A DNA stretch of 64,000 bases from Moorena bouillonii PNG (GTDB lineage Bacteria > Cyanobacteriota > Cyanobacteriia > Cyanobacteriales > Coleofasciculaceae): assembly GCF_001942495.1 (NCBI RefSeq), contig NZ_MKZS01000001.1, positions 7,521,627 through 7,585,626 on the forward strand, written 5' to 3'. The notes below the pieces were generated by a model. That model had not been told where the DNA came from. It worked only from the letters and a program-made list of their open reading frames with translations, and ran no database searches. A program made the position numbers and the translations under genes. Below are positions 9,611 through 17,786 of the stretch, in pieces (within the stretch, counting starts at the first letter, position 1; each line of letters starts with the position of its first letter).

Positions 9611-10137
9611 CCCTTTGGGGAGCTTATGGTCTCGGTTTGGGGATAAGGTCACCAGGTAGGAAGCACTTTTTCGCTTCCTAACTAACCTGGGCAAGGGATT
9701 TGTTATGTTAATTAACATATTGTTATATTGATTAGTTATATTTTTTCCGTTCTTCCGCCTAAATCCAAGATTATACAAGGGTAATTTGCTCAAAATTTTG
9801 GTTCAAGCAGACCAGAGCGATTATTGAAATATAAATATAAGTCAAAAAGGCATATATAGAGCCAGAAAGTGTTTTATAGAATAATAAAGCACTCTGTCAA
9901 CAGCAAAGGGAGTAAAAGGGAGTAACTCGACCATCTACCACCCACATTCCCAGACTGGGGCTAAAGTCCCTAAGCTGTTAAGAATCTAGTTGTATGACAC
10001 ACTCTAAGGGAAATCTTGGGTTTCAGCCTTAGAATTATCTTTGTTTAGATCTACAACAAATTAATCGGCTCTTAGTCGGCTCGTTTTTCCTCCCCGGTCA
10101 TTAGACACGGGGTTTATAAACTCACGAGGATTTTTTT
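9611..10137. other. Intergenic region upstream of DAHP synthase
   Basis: 527 bases with no credible coding frame. It holds a perfect palindrome ATGTTAATTAACAT near 9704-9717 and an AT-rich stretch 9800-9890. Nearer to the next gene, 10060-10095 contains two 'TCGGCTC' units followed by a short T run, which might be a weak attenuator. No leader peptide was identified. Confidence 0.5.
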
Positions 10138-11202
10138 ATGATAGTAGTCATGAAGGTAGGCTCTCCAGAAGTCGAGGTTACTCGCCTTAGCCAGGAACTG
10201 AGCCAATGGGGGCTGACTCCAGAAAAAATTGTTGGTAAGCATAAAGTGGTGTTGGGTCTAGTCGGTGACACCGCTTCTTTAGACCCCCTACAAATTCAGG
10301 AAATTAGTCCCTGGATAGAACAGGTACTGCGGGTAGAGCAACCGTTTAAACGGGCTAGCCGTGAGTATCGTCATGGGGAAGCCAGTGAGGTATTAGTGCC
10401 AACGCCGGATGGGCCAGTGGTCTTCGGTGAACACCATCCCTTGGTGATTGTTGCGGGTCCGTGCTCCGTGGAAAACGAGGAGATGATCGTGGACACAGCA
10501 CGCAGGGTTAAGGCATCAGGAGCCAAGTTCTTGCGGGGAGGTGCCTACAAACCCCGGACATCGCCCTATTCGTTCCAGGGTCATGGCGAAAGTGCCTTGG
10601 ATTTGCTAGCCAAGGCACGGGAAGCAAGTGGCTTGGGCATCATTACCGAAGTGATGGACACGGCTGATGTGGATAAAATTGGTAGGGTAGCGGATGTTCT
10701 GCAAGTGGGTGCCCGTAATATGCAGAATTTCGCTCTACTGAAAAAAGTGGGGGCTCAAGATAAGCCAGTACTCCTGAAGCGGGGGATGTCAGCAACTATT
10801 GATGAGTGGTTGATGGCTGCTGAATATATCCTAGCAGCGGGCAATTCTAATGTGATTCTTTGTGAACGGGGAATTCGGACATTTGACCGTAAATACAGCC
10901 GGAATACCTTAGATCTTTCAATAGTGCCAGTCTTGCGCACCCTAACTCACTTGCCGATCATGATTGACCCCAGTCACGGCACAGGCAAGTCTGATTATGT
11001 TCCAGCTATGGCAAAAGCTGCGATCGCAGCTGGAACTGACTCGTTGATGATAGAAGTTCACCCCAACCCCGCTAAAGCCCTGTCTGATGGACCACAATCC
11101 TTGACACCGGAGCGGTTTGACGAGTTGGTGAAAGAAATGGCGGTCATTGGTGAAGCCGTAGGGCGTTGGCCTCAATCTGCTGTGGCTGTTGCCACTCATT
11201 AG
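10138..11202 (+). CDS. aroF: 3-deoxy-7-phosphoheptulonate synthase (DAHP synthase, type I-beta)
   Basis: 354 residues. Catalyses PEP + erythrose 4-phosphate to DAHP, the first step of the shikimate pathway. An N-terminal ferredoxin-like regulatory domain (about 1-75) precedes the TIM barrel. Barrel motifs: 'VIVAGPCSVENEEMIVDTAR', 'GAKFLRGGAYKPRTSPYSFQ' (KPRTSPYSF is the family signature), 'LGIITEVMD', 'VLQVGARNMQNF', 'PVLLKRGM', 'ILCERGIRTF' and 'MIDPSHGTGK'. The N-terminal domain suggests feedback control, as in other I-beta enzymes; which amino acid acts cannot be read. The ATG at 10138 gives the usual MIVVMK start. It converges with the downstream nitrilase gene. Confidence 0.96.
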   Translation: MIVVMKVGSPEVEVTRLSQELSQWGLTPEKIVGKHKVVLGLVGDTASLDPLQIQEISPWIEQVLRVEQPFKRASREYRHGEASEVLVPTPDGPVVFGEHHPLVIVAGPCSVENEEMIVDTARRVKASGAKFLRGGAYKPRTSPYSFQGHGESALDLLAKAREASGLGIITEVMDTADVDKIGRVADVLQVGARNMQNFALLKKVGAQDKPVLLKRGMSATIDEWLMAAEYILAAGNSNVILCERGIRTFDRKYSRNTLDLSIVPVLRTLTHLPIMIDPSHGTGKSDYVPAMAKAAIAAGTDSLMIEVHPNPAKALSDGPQSLTPERFDELVKEMAVIGEAVGRWPQSAVAVATH

Positions 11203-11281
11203 TAGTTAGTTTTTAGTTATGACCTGAGTTCGACATAACCAACTTTATCGAGAACTCAGGTTAATTAAGACTGATAACTAA

Positions 11282-12094
11282 TCAAGCAAAGACTCTGTGT
11301 TCTAGACAAGGCATCTGTTGGCGGACTTGTTGGAGACGGTTTGGATCAATTTCTGCGATCGCAACTCCTGGTGTGTCTCCTGCATCTGCCAAGATTACCC
11401 CCCAAGGGTCCACTATCATCGCATGACCATGGGTGTAGCGCATGGCATAGTGACGACCAGTTTGGGCTGGGGCAATCACATAGCAGGTGTTTTCTATGGC
11501 TCTAGCTTGGAGCAGAACTTGCCAATGGTCTTTGCCAGTGTAGGCGGTGAAGGCAGCAGGGACAAACAATACATCCGCTCCATTCTGGGATAAGTGTCGG
11601 TAGAGTTCCGAGAATCGAACATCATAACAGACAGAGAGTCCCAAATTGCCGAATTCTGGGGACGGGTAGACCTTGGGTAGTTCAGTTCCAGCCTTAACTG
11701 TCTCTGATTCTCGATAGGTATTGCCATCAGGGAGGTTAACATCAAATAGATGAGCTTTATGGTAGCGAGCTAGTTCATTGCCACTCGCACCAATGAGTAG
11801 GGCAGTATTGTAGACTTTACTAGTACCCACTGGTACCGGAAAGCCACCACCAAGGATCGTGACCTGGAACCGTTGCGCCATAGTTTTGAGGAATTGTTCA
11901 CTTCGCTCTGCGATCGCATCAGCGTGGGTAATTTTGTCTTCCTCTGTACCAAGAAAAGAAAAGTTTTCTGGTAAGCTAATCAATTCAGCACCACGACCCA
12001 CGGCTAGGTCGATCAGTTCTTCTGCCTGGACTAGGTTTTGTTCTAGGTCAGGGGAGCTAGTCATTTGAATGGCAGCTGCAAGATAGCACTTCAT
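11282..12094 (-). CDS. Carbon-nitrogen hydrolase (nitrilase superfamily, Nit1/Nit2-like amidase)
   Basis: 270 residues, typical length. The catalytic triad is visible: E43 in 'SLPENFSFLG', K113 in 'YHKAHLFDV' and C156 in 'GLSVCYDVRFSELYR'. The sequence resembles deaminated-glutathione amidase / omega-amidase (Nit) proteins, which remove faulty metabolites such as deaminated glutathione; the exact substrate is an inference. 'VPAAFTAYTGKDHWQVLLQA' and 'CYVIAPAQTGRH' are further family blocks. It is followed on the same strand by the gene for a universal stress protein after about 100 bases read away from it, so it is probably monocistronic. Confidence 0.9.
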   Translation of the reverse strand: MKCYLAAAIQMTSSPDLEQNLVQAEELIDLAVGRGAELISLPENFSFLGTEEDKITHADAIAERSEQFLKTMAQRFQVTILGGGFPVPVGTSKVYNTALLIGASGNELARYHKAHLFDVNLPDGNTYRESETVKAGTELPKVYPSPEFGNLGLSVCYDVRFSELYRHLSQNGADVLFVPAAFTAYTGKDHWQVLLQARAIENTCYVIAPAQTGRHYAMRYTHGHAMIVDPWGVILADAGDTPGVAIAEIDPNRLQQVRQQMPCLEHRVFA

Positions 12095-12201
12095 TATGAT
12101 TCAAAGGTAGAGTTTTCAATATAGACAGATATTAAATCTATTTTCTATATTTTCCCCAGAATGCCCCAAAGCAAATTAAAAAAATTTAATCACTGTCAGA
12201 C

Positions 12202-12630
12202 TTACCGTCGCAAGACAAGCACTGGACAATGGGCAAATCGAACGACTCGCTCAGCTACTGACCCCAAAACAAATCGTTTCAGACCCGTATAGCCATGAGA
12301 TGGGATTACAATCAGGTCTATGGCTTGTTCCCTGCCGTAGTCGATGATGTTTGAGGCAGGATTTCCGATGGTGATGTGGACATGGATTCCTTCGTATTGA
12401 GGTTCCTTGAATCTGTCAGAAAGTACCTTTTCCACATGGGATTTACGAGTCTGGTTATCTACTGTACGCCACATCACTCCCGGTTCAGCAGGGTTGAGAG
12501 GAGGTAGGACATGGATAACGTATATATGAGATGCATCCTTGACAAATTCTATTGTTTTTTCTAAAGCCTCAAAGGAGGTTTCAGAAAAATCAATGGGTAC
12601 AAGTACACGGTCGGTGGCGAATAAGCTCAT
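12202..12630 (-). CDS. Universal stress protein (UspA family)
   Basis: 142 residues, one Usp domain. Visible: 'RVLVPIDFSETSFEALEKTI' at the N-terminus, 'IYVIHVLPP' and the ATP-binding signature 'GYTGLKRFVLGSVAERVVRF' followed by 'CPVLVLR' at the C-terminus, so this is likely an ATP-binding member. These soluble dimers are usually induced by stress; no partner is evident. The gene ends just downstream of the nitrilase gene start on the same strand. Confidence 0.92.
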   Translation of the reverse strand: MSLFATDRVLVPIDFSETSFEALEKTIEFVKDASHIYVIHVLPPLNPAEPGVMWRTVDNQTRKSHVEKVLSDRFKEPQYEGIHVHITIGNPASNIIDYGREQAIDLIVIPSHGYTGLKRFVLGSVAERVVRFAHCPVLVLRR

Positions 12631-12837
12631 AGATTGACTCCTATGGCTTCTTTAAAAATATTATAAATACTAATCTTCTAGGAAGATTGAGTGTAAGCTA
12701 TCAGCTATTAGCTATTAGCTATCATGCGCTTTAAATGAACCGGGTCGGATGAGTAAAACGATCAGGAATTTTCAACTAGCTTTACCAGCCCGTAAGGTTG
12801 TTGACTACTTCCCGTTGATTAGCGTTAGGTTGACAGC

Positions 12838-12892
12838 TGTTCGCGAAGCGTGAGCCATTCGCGTACCGTGGCCTTTGCCCAAGGCTCACGGC
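12838..12892. repeat. Dispersed 22-24 bp repeat, two diverged copies
   Basis: GTTCGCGAAGCGTGAGCC and ATTCGCGTACCGTGGCC followed by an AAGGC tail. The same repeat occurs at about 14312, 14808, 20830, 25900, 25956, 28898, 52840, 55260 and 56116. Confidence 0.8.
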
Positions 12893-13010
12893 TAAATACT
12901 TACGTTTTTGAGTTTAATAAACTTCATAAGTATGATGTTTTTGACATAAAAATATAGGGAATAAACGCTTAATTAAGCCAGAGTTCTTTTTACGAATCAT
13001 TTAGGACTGC

Positions 13011-13064
13011 TATAGAGGAGATTAGGCGCACATAATGTCGAATGAGCGCCTAATCTCCTCTATA
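13011..13064. repeat. Perfect inverted repeat, 19-bp arms
   Basis: Left arm TATAGAGGAGATTAGGCGC (13011-13029) and its exact complement at 13046-13064, separated by a 16-base loop. There is no T run beside it, so it is not a standard terminator. It may be a small palindromic mobile element. Confidence 0.9.
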
Positions 13065-13210
13065 CGATACTTTGCACGGCAACAACTTGCGTTTTCAACT
13101 GGGTGGGATTCAGCTAACTCTAGGGGAGTATTGAGTCGGCACATGTCAAGTATAAACAAGAGTTAGATTTATTACTGAGGTTTCAGGTTTTTGACCGAAA
13201 AATCGGGGAG

Positions 13211-13269
13211 TGTGAGGGGTAAGGCGCAAGCCTAAGCGTTTAGATATGGGGTTAGCCTTACCCCTCACA
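13211..13269. repeat. Perfect inverted repeat, 15-bp arms
   Basis: TGTGAGGGGTAAGGC (13211-13225) pairs exactly with 13255-13269; the loop is 29 bases. It lies just upstream of the first TnpB element. Confidence 0.9.
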
Positions 13270-14163
13270 TAAACGAACTGAGCAACGCGAATCCTTTTGG
13301 GAAAAACTTTCAATTCAATCAGGAACTTTGGATGGATTTAAAATTGTAGTCTACAATAGAAAGCAGATCGACAAAAAAAGGAGGTGATTAAAAGAGTGCT
13401 TGTAATGGAGTTCAAGGCCGTAACTAATAAAGCCCAAAAATTAGCGATAGACGAGGCGATCCGGACATCACGATTTGTCCGAAACAAAGTATTACGCTAC
13501 TGGATGGACAATAAAGGAGTCGGCAAGAAAGAGCTTTACCGTTACAACACTGATTTAAGAGCTGAGTTCAAGTTTGTCGAGGATTTAAACAGTCATGCTT
13601 GTCAAGCGTCTGTTGAAAACGTAGAGCGAGCAATTCATAGCTTTTCTGATAACTGTAAAAAGAAAATCCCTGGGAAGAAAGGTTACCCTAGATTCAAGAA
13701 ATCTTCTCGCTCGGTGGAATACAAGACTAGTGGATGGAAGTTATGTCCAGACAAAAAGTCAGTCAACTTTACCGACAAAAAAGGAATTGGGAAGCTCAAG
13801 CTCAAAGGAACATGGGACTTATGGCGTTTTGATGTAAAACTAATTAAAAGGGTTCGCATAGTAAGTCGGGCGGATGGATACTATGTTCAGTTCTGTGTAA
13901 AAGTAGATAATTCTGAAACTGTTGAGACAACAGGTAAGATTATTGGTCTAGACGTTGGACTAAAAGATTTCTATACTGATTCCAATGGATATCGGGAACC
14001 ATCACCTCGGTTTTATCGAAAAGGCGAAAAGCGTCTAAAGTTCTATCAACGTCGGGTTTCTCGAAAAAAGAAAGGCTCTGCTAACCGAAAGAAAGCCATT
14101 AATAGGCTAGGCAGGACTCACCTTAAAGTAAGTAGGCAACGTCTTGAACATGCCAAGAGACTG

Positions 14164-14271
14164 GGAACGAAGTTACCGTAAGAAGAGTGCAGCCAAAGCA
14201 AGTTGGTAGGCTATGCATCAAAGGTGACAGATTTTGTTGTAAGGCTGCACTCTTCTAAGGTTTCGTCTCCG
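14164..14271. repeat. Hairpin element copy A (108 bp) inserted in tnpB
   Basis: Begins GGAACGAAGTTACCGTAAG and ends CTAAGGTTTCGTCTCCG. Between them a perfect 14-bp stem (AGAAGAGTGCAGCC at 14181-14194, complement 14243-14256) encloses a 48-base loop. Its boundaries follow from the restored tnpB frame (ctg | gca codons) with one base of ambiguity. Copy B has the same flanks and a different stem. Confidence 0.85.
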
Positions 14272-14311
14272 GCACGTTGCGTAATCCGGTCTAACGATCT
14301 GGTCGCCTATG

Positions 14312-14333
14312 TTCGCGAAGCGTGCCGTAAGGC
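14312..14333. repeat. 22-bp dispersed repeat inserted in tnpB
   Basis: A copy of the TTCGCGAAGCGTG...GGC repeat splits the codon GAA of 'AYEDL'. Removing 22 bases restores the conserved 'LVAYEDLRVKN' sequence, so the repeat inserted after tnpB arrived. Confidence 0.85.
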
Positions 14334-14620
14334 AAGATTTGAGGGTTAAAAACTTAATTAAAAACCACTGTCTGGCCAAGTCTATTAATGATGCAGGTTG
14401 GTACCAGTTTCGTGAATGGTTGGAATATTTTGGTCAAAAGTTTGGCAGGATAACTGTTGCAGTGAATCCTGCCTACACAAGCCAAAACTGTTCCAACTGT
14501 GGTGAAGTAGTCAAAAAGTCATTATCAACTCGAACACACTCCTGCAAATGTGGGTGTCAGTTAGACCGCGACCACAACGCCGCCAAAAATATTCTCACAA
14601 AAGCCTTAAGTACGGTGGGG

Positions 14621-14727
14621 TTTGAAGTTACCGTAAGTAGAGGGTCGCCTTTACAGGGGACTGGCTATGAGAAAAAGGGTCAAAACTTATTAACTAAGGC
14701 GACCCTCTACTAAGGTTTCGTTTCCGG
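14621..14727. repeat. Hairpin element copy B (107 bp) inserted in tnpB
   Basis: Shares GAAGTTACCGTAAG at the left and CTAAGGTTTCGTTTCCGG at the right with copy A. The stem differs completely: GTAGAGGGTCGCCTT (14637-14651) and its exact complement (14696-14710). The loop shares GGCTATG and a TAAGGC end with copy A. It splits 'STVG|HTGT' of tnpB. Ends are ambiguous by up to a few G residues. Confidence 0.85.
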
Positions 14728-14807
14728 CACACCGGAACTATTTTAAACGCTTGGGGAGAGGATACCTCTACTCTTCTTGGTTCCGGCCTGGAAGAGCAAG
14801 TAACCAA

Positions 14808-14831
14808 GGCCGTAGGCCACGCTACGCGAAC
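14808..14831. repeat. 24-bp dispersed repeat inserted in tnpB, opposite orientation
   Basis: GGCCGTAGGCCACGCTACGC plus GAAC, the reverse complement of the dispersed repeat. It adds eight codons in frame within 'QVT...LNQESPDF' and also lies within the presumed guide-RNA region of the element. Confidence 0.8.
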
Positions 14832-14928
14832 GTTGAACCAAGAATCCCCCGATTTCTAATCGTGGGGAGTGTCAAAAACCTCAGATTATGACCGTTTAAA
14901 GTATATGCCGATTGCGGTGAGCATTTAC

Positions 14929-15846
14929 TTAATCTGAAACTTGCTTACTTCGATTAATAAGCGTAATACCACAGAAGACTATCGCACCGCCAAGTAAGGA
15001 TAATGCTGTGGGGACTTCGTGTAACCACAACCAAGCAATAAACGTCGCGGCTACAGGAATCAAAGCTAAATAACTGCCTGCTTGTGAGGCTGGAAGCTTA
15101 GACAATACATAAGACCATGCAACGTAAGCCAAAATACCTGGGAATAGAGCCAGATAAACGATTGCTAAAGTTGAATTCAACGGTGCATTAGTAACTGACA
15201 ACACGGCACGAGGTGCCAAGAAGAATAAACAGATTGCTCCTGCCCAAATTGCATAGGTTATAAATTGAATTACAGTGTATTTCTGTAGCAGTGGTTTTTG
15301 TAGCACTGAATACAAGCTGGTTGAGACGGTCGAAATAAAAACGAATAATACTCCTATCGATAGGTGAAAAACATCGCCTTCAGTGAAGGACATATTGCCT
15401 TCAGTGAAGGACATAATACCAACACCCACAATACACAACGCAATACCAATCCAACCTATTTTTTTAAGTTGTTCGTTTAAGAATAGTACTGCCAAAATTG
15501 CGATAACGCCTACTTGCGTCGAGTTAATAAAGCTTGAGACACCAGCCGTAACAGTAAGCTCACCTGTATTGAGCATGAAATTGTAAAGCGCGATACCGAT
15601 AAAACCACAAAAGGAAATTAGCGGCAAATCTTCTAGTTCGGGCATTGGCATTCGGCTGATTAGGGCATACACAAGCAGAACCAGAGATGCGACTAGATAT
15701 CTTAGAAAACCGACTCCGGCAGGACTGTATCCAGCCAGGGAAACCCGAATGGCAGGAAATGCGGATCCCCACAACATAAGTTTTATTAAAATGGCACCAA
15801 AAACCAGTGCTTTAGCGCGATTTTCCTTACTAATCTCAATAAACAT
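14929..15846 (-). CDS. EamA-family (DMT superfamily) transporter
   Basis: 305 residues with about ten hydrophobic helices arranged as two EamA repeats. Repeat 1: 'LMLWGSAFPAIRVSLAGYSP' then 'FLRYLVASLVLLVYAL' and 'GVSSFINSTQVGVIAILAVL'; repeat 2 from about residue 165. Such inner-membrane proteins export amino acids and other small metabolites. It follows the amidotransferase and dehydrogenase genes on the same strand after a 237-base gap with a hairpin, so export of their product is possible but unproven. Confidence 0.88.
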   Translation of the reverse strand: MFIEISKENRAKALVFGAILIKLMLWGSAFPAIRVSLAGYSPAGVGFLRYLVASLVLLVYALISRMPMPELEDLPLISFCGFIGIALYNFMLNTGELTVTAGVSSFINSTQVGVIAILAVLFLNEQLKKIGWIGIALCIVGVGIMSFTEGNMSFTEGDVFHLSIGVLFVFISTVSTSLYSVLQKPLLQKYTVIQFITYAIWAGAICLFFLAPRAVLSVTNAPLNSTLAIVYLALFPGILAYVAWSYVLSKLPASQAGSYLALIPVAATFIAWLWLHEVPTALSLLGGAIVFCGITLINRSKQVSD

Positions 15847-15910
15847 AGCTAAAAGTCATATTTTTATATTTAATTTGAGTAAAAAAGCACTCACCTAACT
15901 CTAACAAATT

Positions 15911-15944
15911 CTCCGAGATTGATCGCTTGCGATCGCTCTCGGAG
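15911..15944 (-). terminator. Possible terminator after the dehydrogenase gene
   Basis: CTCCGAGA (15911-15918) pairs with TCTCGGAG (15937-15944) around a loop containing a HIP1 octamer. On the minus strand it is followed by AATTTGTT, only a weak T run. Confidence 0.45.
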
Positions 15945-16083
15945 TTATTCAAAGCATTGACTGAACCCCTAATTCTTTCCTTCTCAACTGGCCAAAATTT
16001 TCGATCTATTAAATTTCAGTAATTCTGAAATCTCTTTTTGGCTGGAGTTGAGATACCTGAATCCCTAAAAATTTAGCTAGTTA

Positions 16084-17697
16084 TTAGAGAAACTTTTGCA
16101 ATACAAAGTTTCGTGCCAGTACAGGTAGGTTAGTATATTCAGCTAGAGCTTCTATTGTGGTGATATCCCTTTCCTTCGCCAAAGTCAGCAAATCACTGGC
16201 ACCTTGCTTTACTTGTCTGTACACAATTTCATGTCCTAGACGTTTATGATAAGTAGGTGTCTGTTCATTTTCCATTGCCTTGGTGATGCCTCCATTTTCT
16301 GTGGCTCTGAAAAATATTTCCACTTTAGAATTTCCTGCTCCACCGGGAGTTATTGCTTGACCTTGCAATGCCATAATACCCCTGTCTTTGAGAGCTTTCA
16401 TGATTTCCAATCCTTCATCTCCAGGAGGAATTGCCCAATTTTCTGATAGAAGCACAGTGGAATTGTATGGAATAGCATCAAGATTGGAATGCTTTAGGGC
16501 TTTACCGAAAGTCATAGCAATAATTACCCTCGGTTCACCATTTTTACCCAATGCTTCATCAGTAAACTTTCCTGGCTCTGCTAAAGCCACACCCCAACTG
16601 GAGGGAATTCTTTGGAATGCTTCACCATTCATACGGTATCGTTCGCTTTCCAAGATGGGAACCAGTTTTTCTCCTGTGGTAGAATCTGTCTCTACAGGTT
16701 TGGTGTAGTCATAGGCTATATCTGAGACTAATACATTTTTAAAACCCTTTTCTGCCAGTCGTTTAGCTGTATCTGAACCCATTGCACCTGCTGCACCGAT
16801 TAGTGAGATGGGAAGATTTTCATCGTCAGCATTAAATAATCCTTGCTCACTAGCTGCATCAAAGGCTCCAAAAAATCCACTGACTGTGTAGGCTGCTTTA
16901 CCTCCACCTCCACCAACAGAGGCATCAACACCCAAAACTTGAGGTGTATGCTCATGAAGATAATCAGCTAACCTTTTATTCGGACCAAAATCAGGTGTAA
17001 TGAATAGTGCACCGGCTGGAATGAAACTGTCTTCTTCTACAACATTCCCTTTAAAATCGATTTTTGTTGCTCCTGTTTGACCATTGAGGAATTTTCCTAC
17101 CTCCTTGAAGATAGAAGAATACACTTCATAGGCTTTTGGATGGCTGGCATCGACAATAATCTCATGTATGTCTAAATTTTCTGATAGTATGATAGCCCGT
17201 CCACCTCGAAATTCAAGTTTTAGAAAATCCCGAGAAAAATCATATCCTTCAGGAATATCTTTTTGTGCTTCATTTTGTGCCTTCAAGTAATTTTTTATTT
17301 TACTTTCAGGTGAAATTAATTCATCTAAAGCACCCTTTTCATTTGTCTTACTAAGATATTTATGTTTAGTATGACTTTCATAAAATGAAAGCTTTAACAA
17401 AGACTCAAGGGCATTCAAACGGCTTTGCTCGTAGTCTCCCTCCACCGGAGGCTCTGCACGGGTACCGCCATAGGAGGAGTTACAATTTAATACTGCTTTT
17501 AAGTTTTTTGGATCACTAGTGCCGCTGTTATCTGGATGTACTAGTACCTCAGGACTATCAACGGATTCCCGATTGATTGCTAGAAATACAGTAGCGGTAT
17601 TGGGAATTGGAATTTCATATATGTAGGTGTGTATGTTGACATACTCCTGTGCGGTTAGCTTGAGTACGTTAACTTCAGGTAAAGCTTGCATTGACAT
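16084..17697 (-). CDS. Distant Glu/Leu/Phe/Val-dehydrogenase-like NAD(P)-binding protein
   Basis: 537 residues, longer than typical ELFV dehydrogenases. The C-terminal two thirds aligns by eye with them: 'LEFRGGRAIILSENL' resembles the 'GGGKA' substrate loop but with Arg for Lys; 'FITPDFGPNKRLADYLHEHT' resembles the next block; 'GVDASVGGGGGKAAYTVSGF' precedes the Rossmann fold 'ISLIGAAGAMGSDTAKRLAE' with the acidic strand-2 end 'VLVSDI'; and 'RGIMALQGQAITPGGAGNSK' resembles the '..P..v.NaGG' block. Residues 1-170 are not recognised. It begins 89 bases after the amidotransferase gene on the same strand, so the two are probably one operon. The reaction is unknown; an amino- or keto-acid oxidoreductase is the best guess. 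Confidence 0.6.
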   Translation of the reverse strand: MSMQALPEVNVLKLTAQEYVNIHTYIYEIPIPNTATVFLAINRESVDSPEVLVHPDNSGTSDPKNLKAVLNCNSSYGGTRAEPPVEGDYEQSRLNALESLLKLSFYESHTKHKYLSKTNEKGALDELISPESKIKNYLKAQNEAQKDIPEGYDFSRDFLKLEFRGGRAIILSENLDIHEIIVDASHPKAYEVYSSIFKEVGKFLNGQTGATKIDFKGNVVEEDSFIPAGALFITPDFGPNKRLADYLHEHTPQVLGVDASVGGGGGKAAYTVSGFFGAFDAASEQGLFNADDENLPISLIGAAGAMGSDTAKRLAEKGFKNVLVSDIAYDYTKPVETDSTTGEKLVPILESERYRMNGEAFQRIPSSWGVALAEPGKFTDEALGKNGEPRVIIAMTFGKALKHSNLDAIPYNSTVLLSENWAIPPGDEGLEIMKALKDRGIMALQGQAITPGGAGNSKVEIFFRATENGGITKAMENEQTPTYHKRLGHEIVYRQVKQGASDLLTLAKERDITTIEALAEYTNLPVLARNFVLQKFL

Positions 17698-17786
17698 AAG
17701 TAAGTTTTATCCTTGTTGCAACTAAAAATGAGGTTTTAACGCTCTTAATCTTCTGTTTTTAGATTAAGCTTTTATCTGTCAACAAC

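Larger units (their letters stand above)
12631..13342. other. Repeat-rich intergenic region
   Basis: No gene found. It holds AGCTATTAGCTATT-type repeats at 12700-12725, copies of the dispersed TTCGCG(A/T)AGCGTG repeat at 12838-12890, and two perfect inverted repeats described separately. 13195-13260 resembles the left flank of the following TnpB element but its exact left end is not defined. Confidence 0.6.
13396..14859 (+). pseudogene. tnpB: tnpB pseudogene, RNA-guided nuclease, broken by four insertions
   Basis: The frame is intact from 13396 to 14163, stops in an insertion, and resumes after it. Residues visible: RuvC Asp in 'IIGLDVGLKDFYTDSNG', Glu region near 'LVAYEDLRVKNL' (restored), zinc finger 'CSNCGEVVKKSLSTRTHSCKC' region with CxxC and CxC, and final RuvC Asp in 'LDRDHNAAKNIL'. 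Removing inserts 14164-14271 (108 bp), 14312-14333 (22), 14621-14727 (107) and 14808-14831 (24) gives exactly 401 codons including the TAA at 14859, ending 'STVGHTGTILNAWGEDTSTL...QESPDF'. The GTG at 13384 lies inside the ribosome site, so GTG 13396 or ATG 13405 is the likelier start. The gene cannot now give a full protein. Confidence 0.9.
13343..14875 (+). mobile_element. IS1341-type (IS200/IS605) TnpB-only element, degraded
   Basis: No tnpA is present. At the left, a perfect 15-base palindrome ATTGTAGTCTACAAT (13343-13357) probably includes the tnpB promoter, followed by an AAAGGAGGTGA ribosome site. At the right, the subterminal hairpin TCCCCCGAT...ATCGTGGGGA followed by GTGTCAA (14844-14875) is the usual right end, which also forms the 3' part of the guide (omega/re) RNA in related elements. 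Four small insertions interrupt the gene. The true left end is not defined. Confidence 0.8.

Noticed and set aside
14181..14256. Elements A and B as integron attC sites
   Set aside because: The flanks do not match the RYYYAAC/GTTRRRY core sites and no integrase is present.
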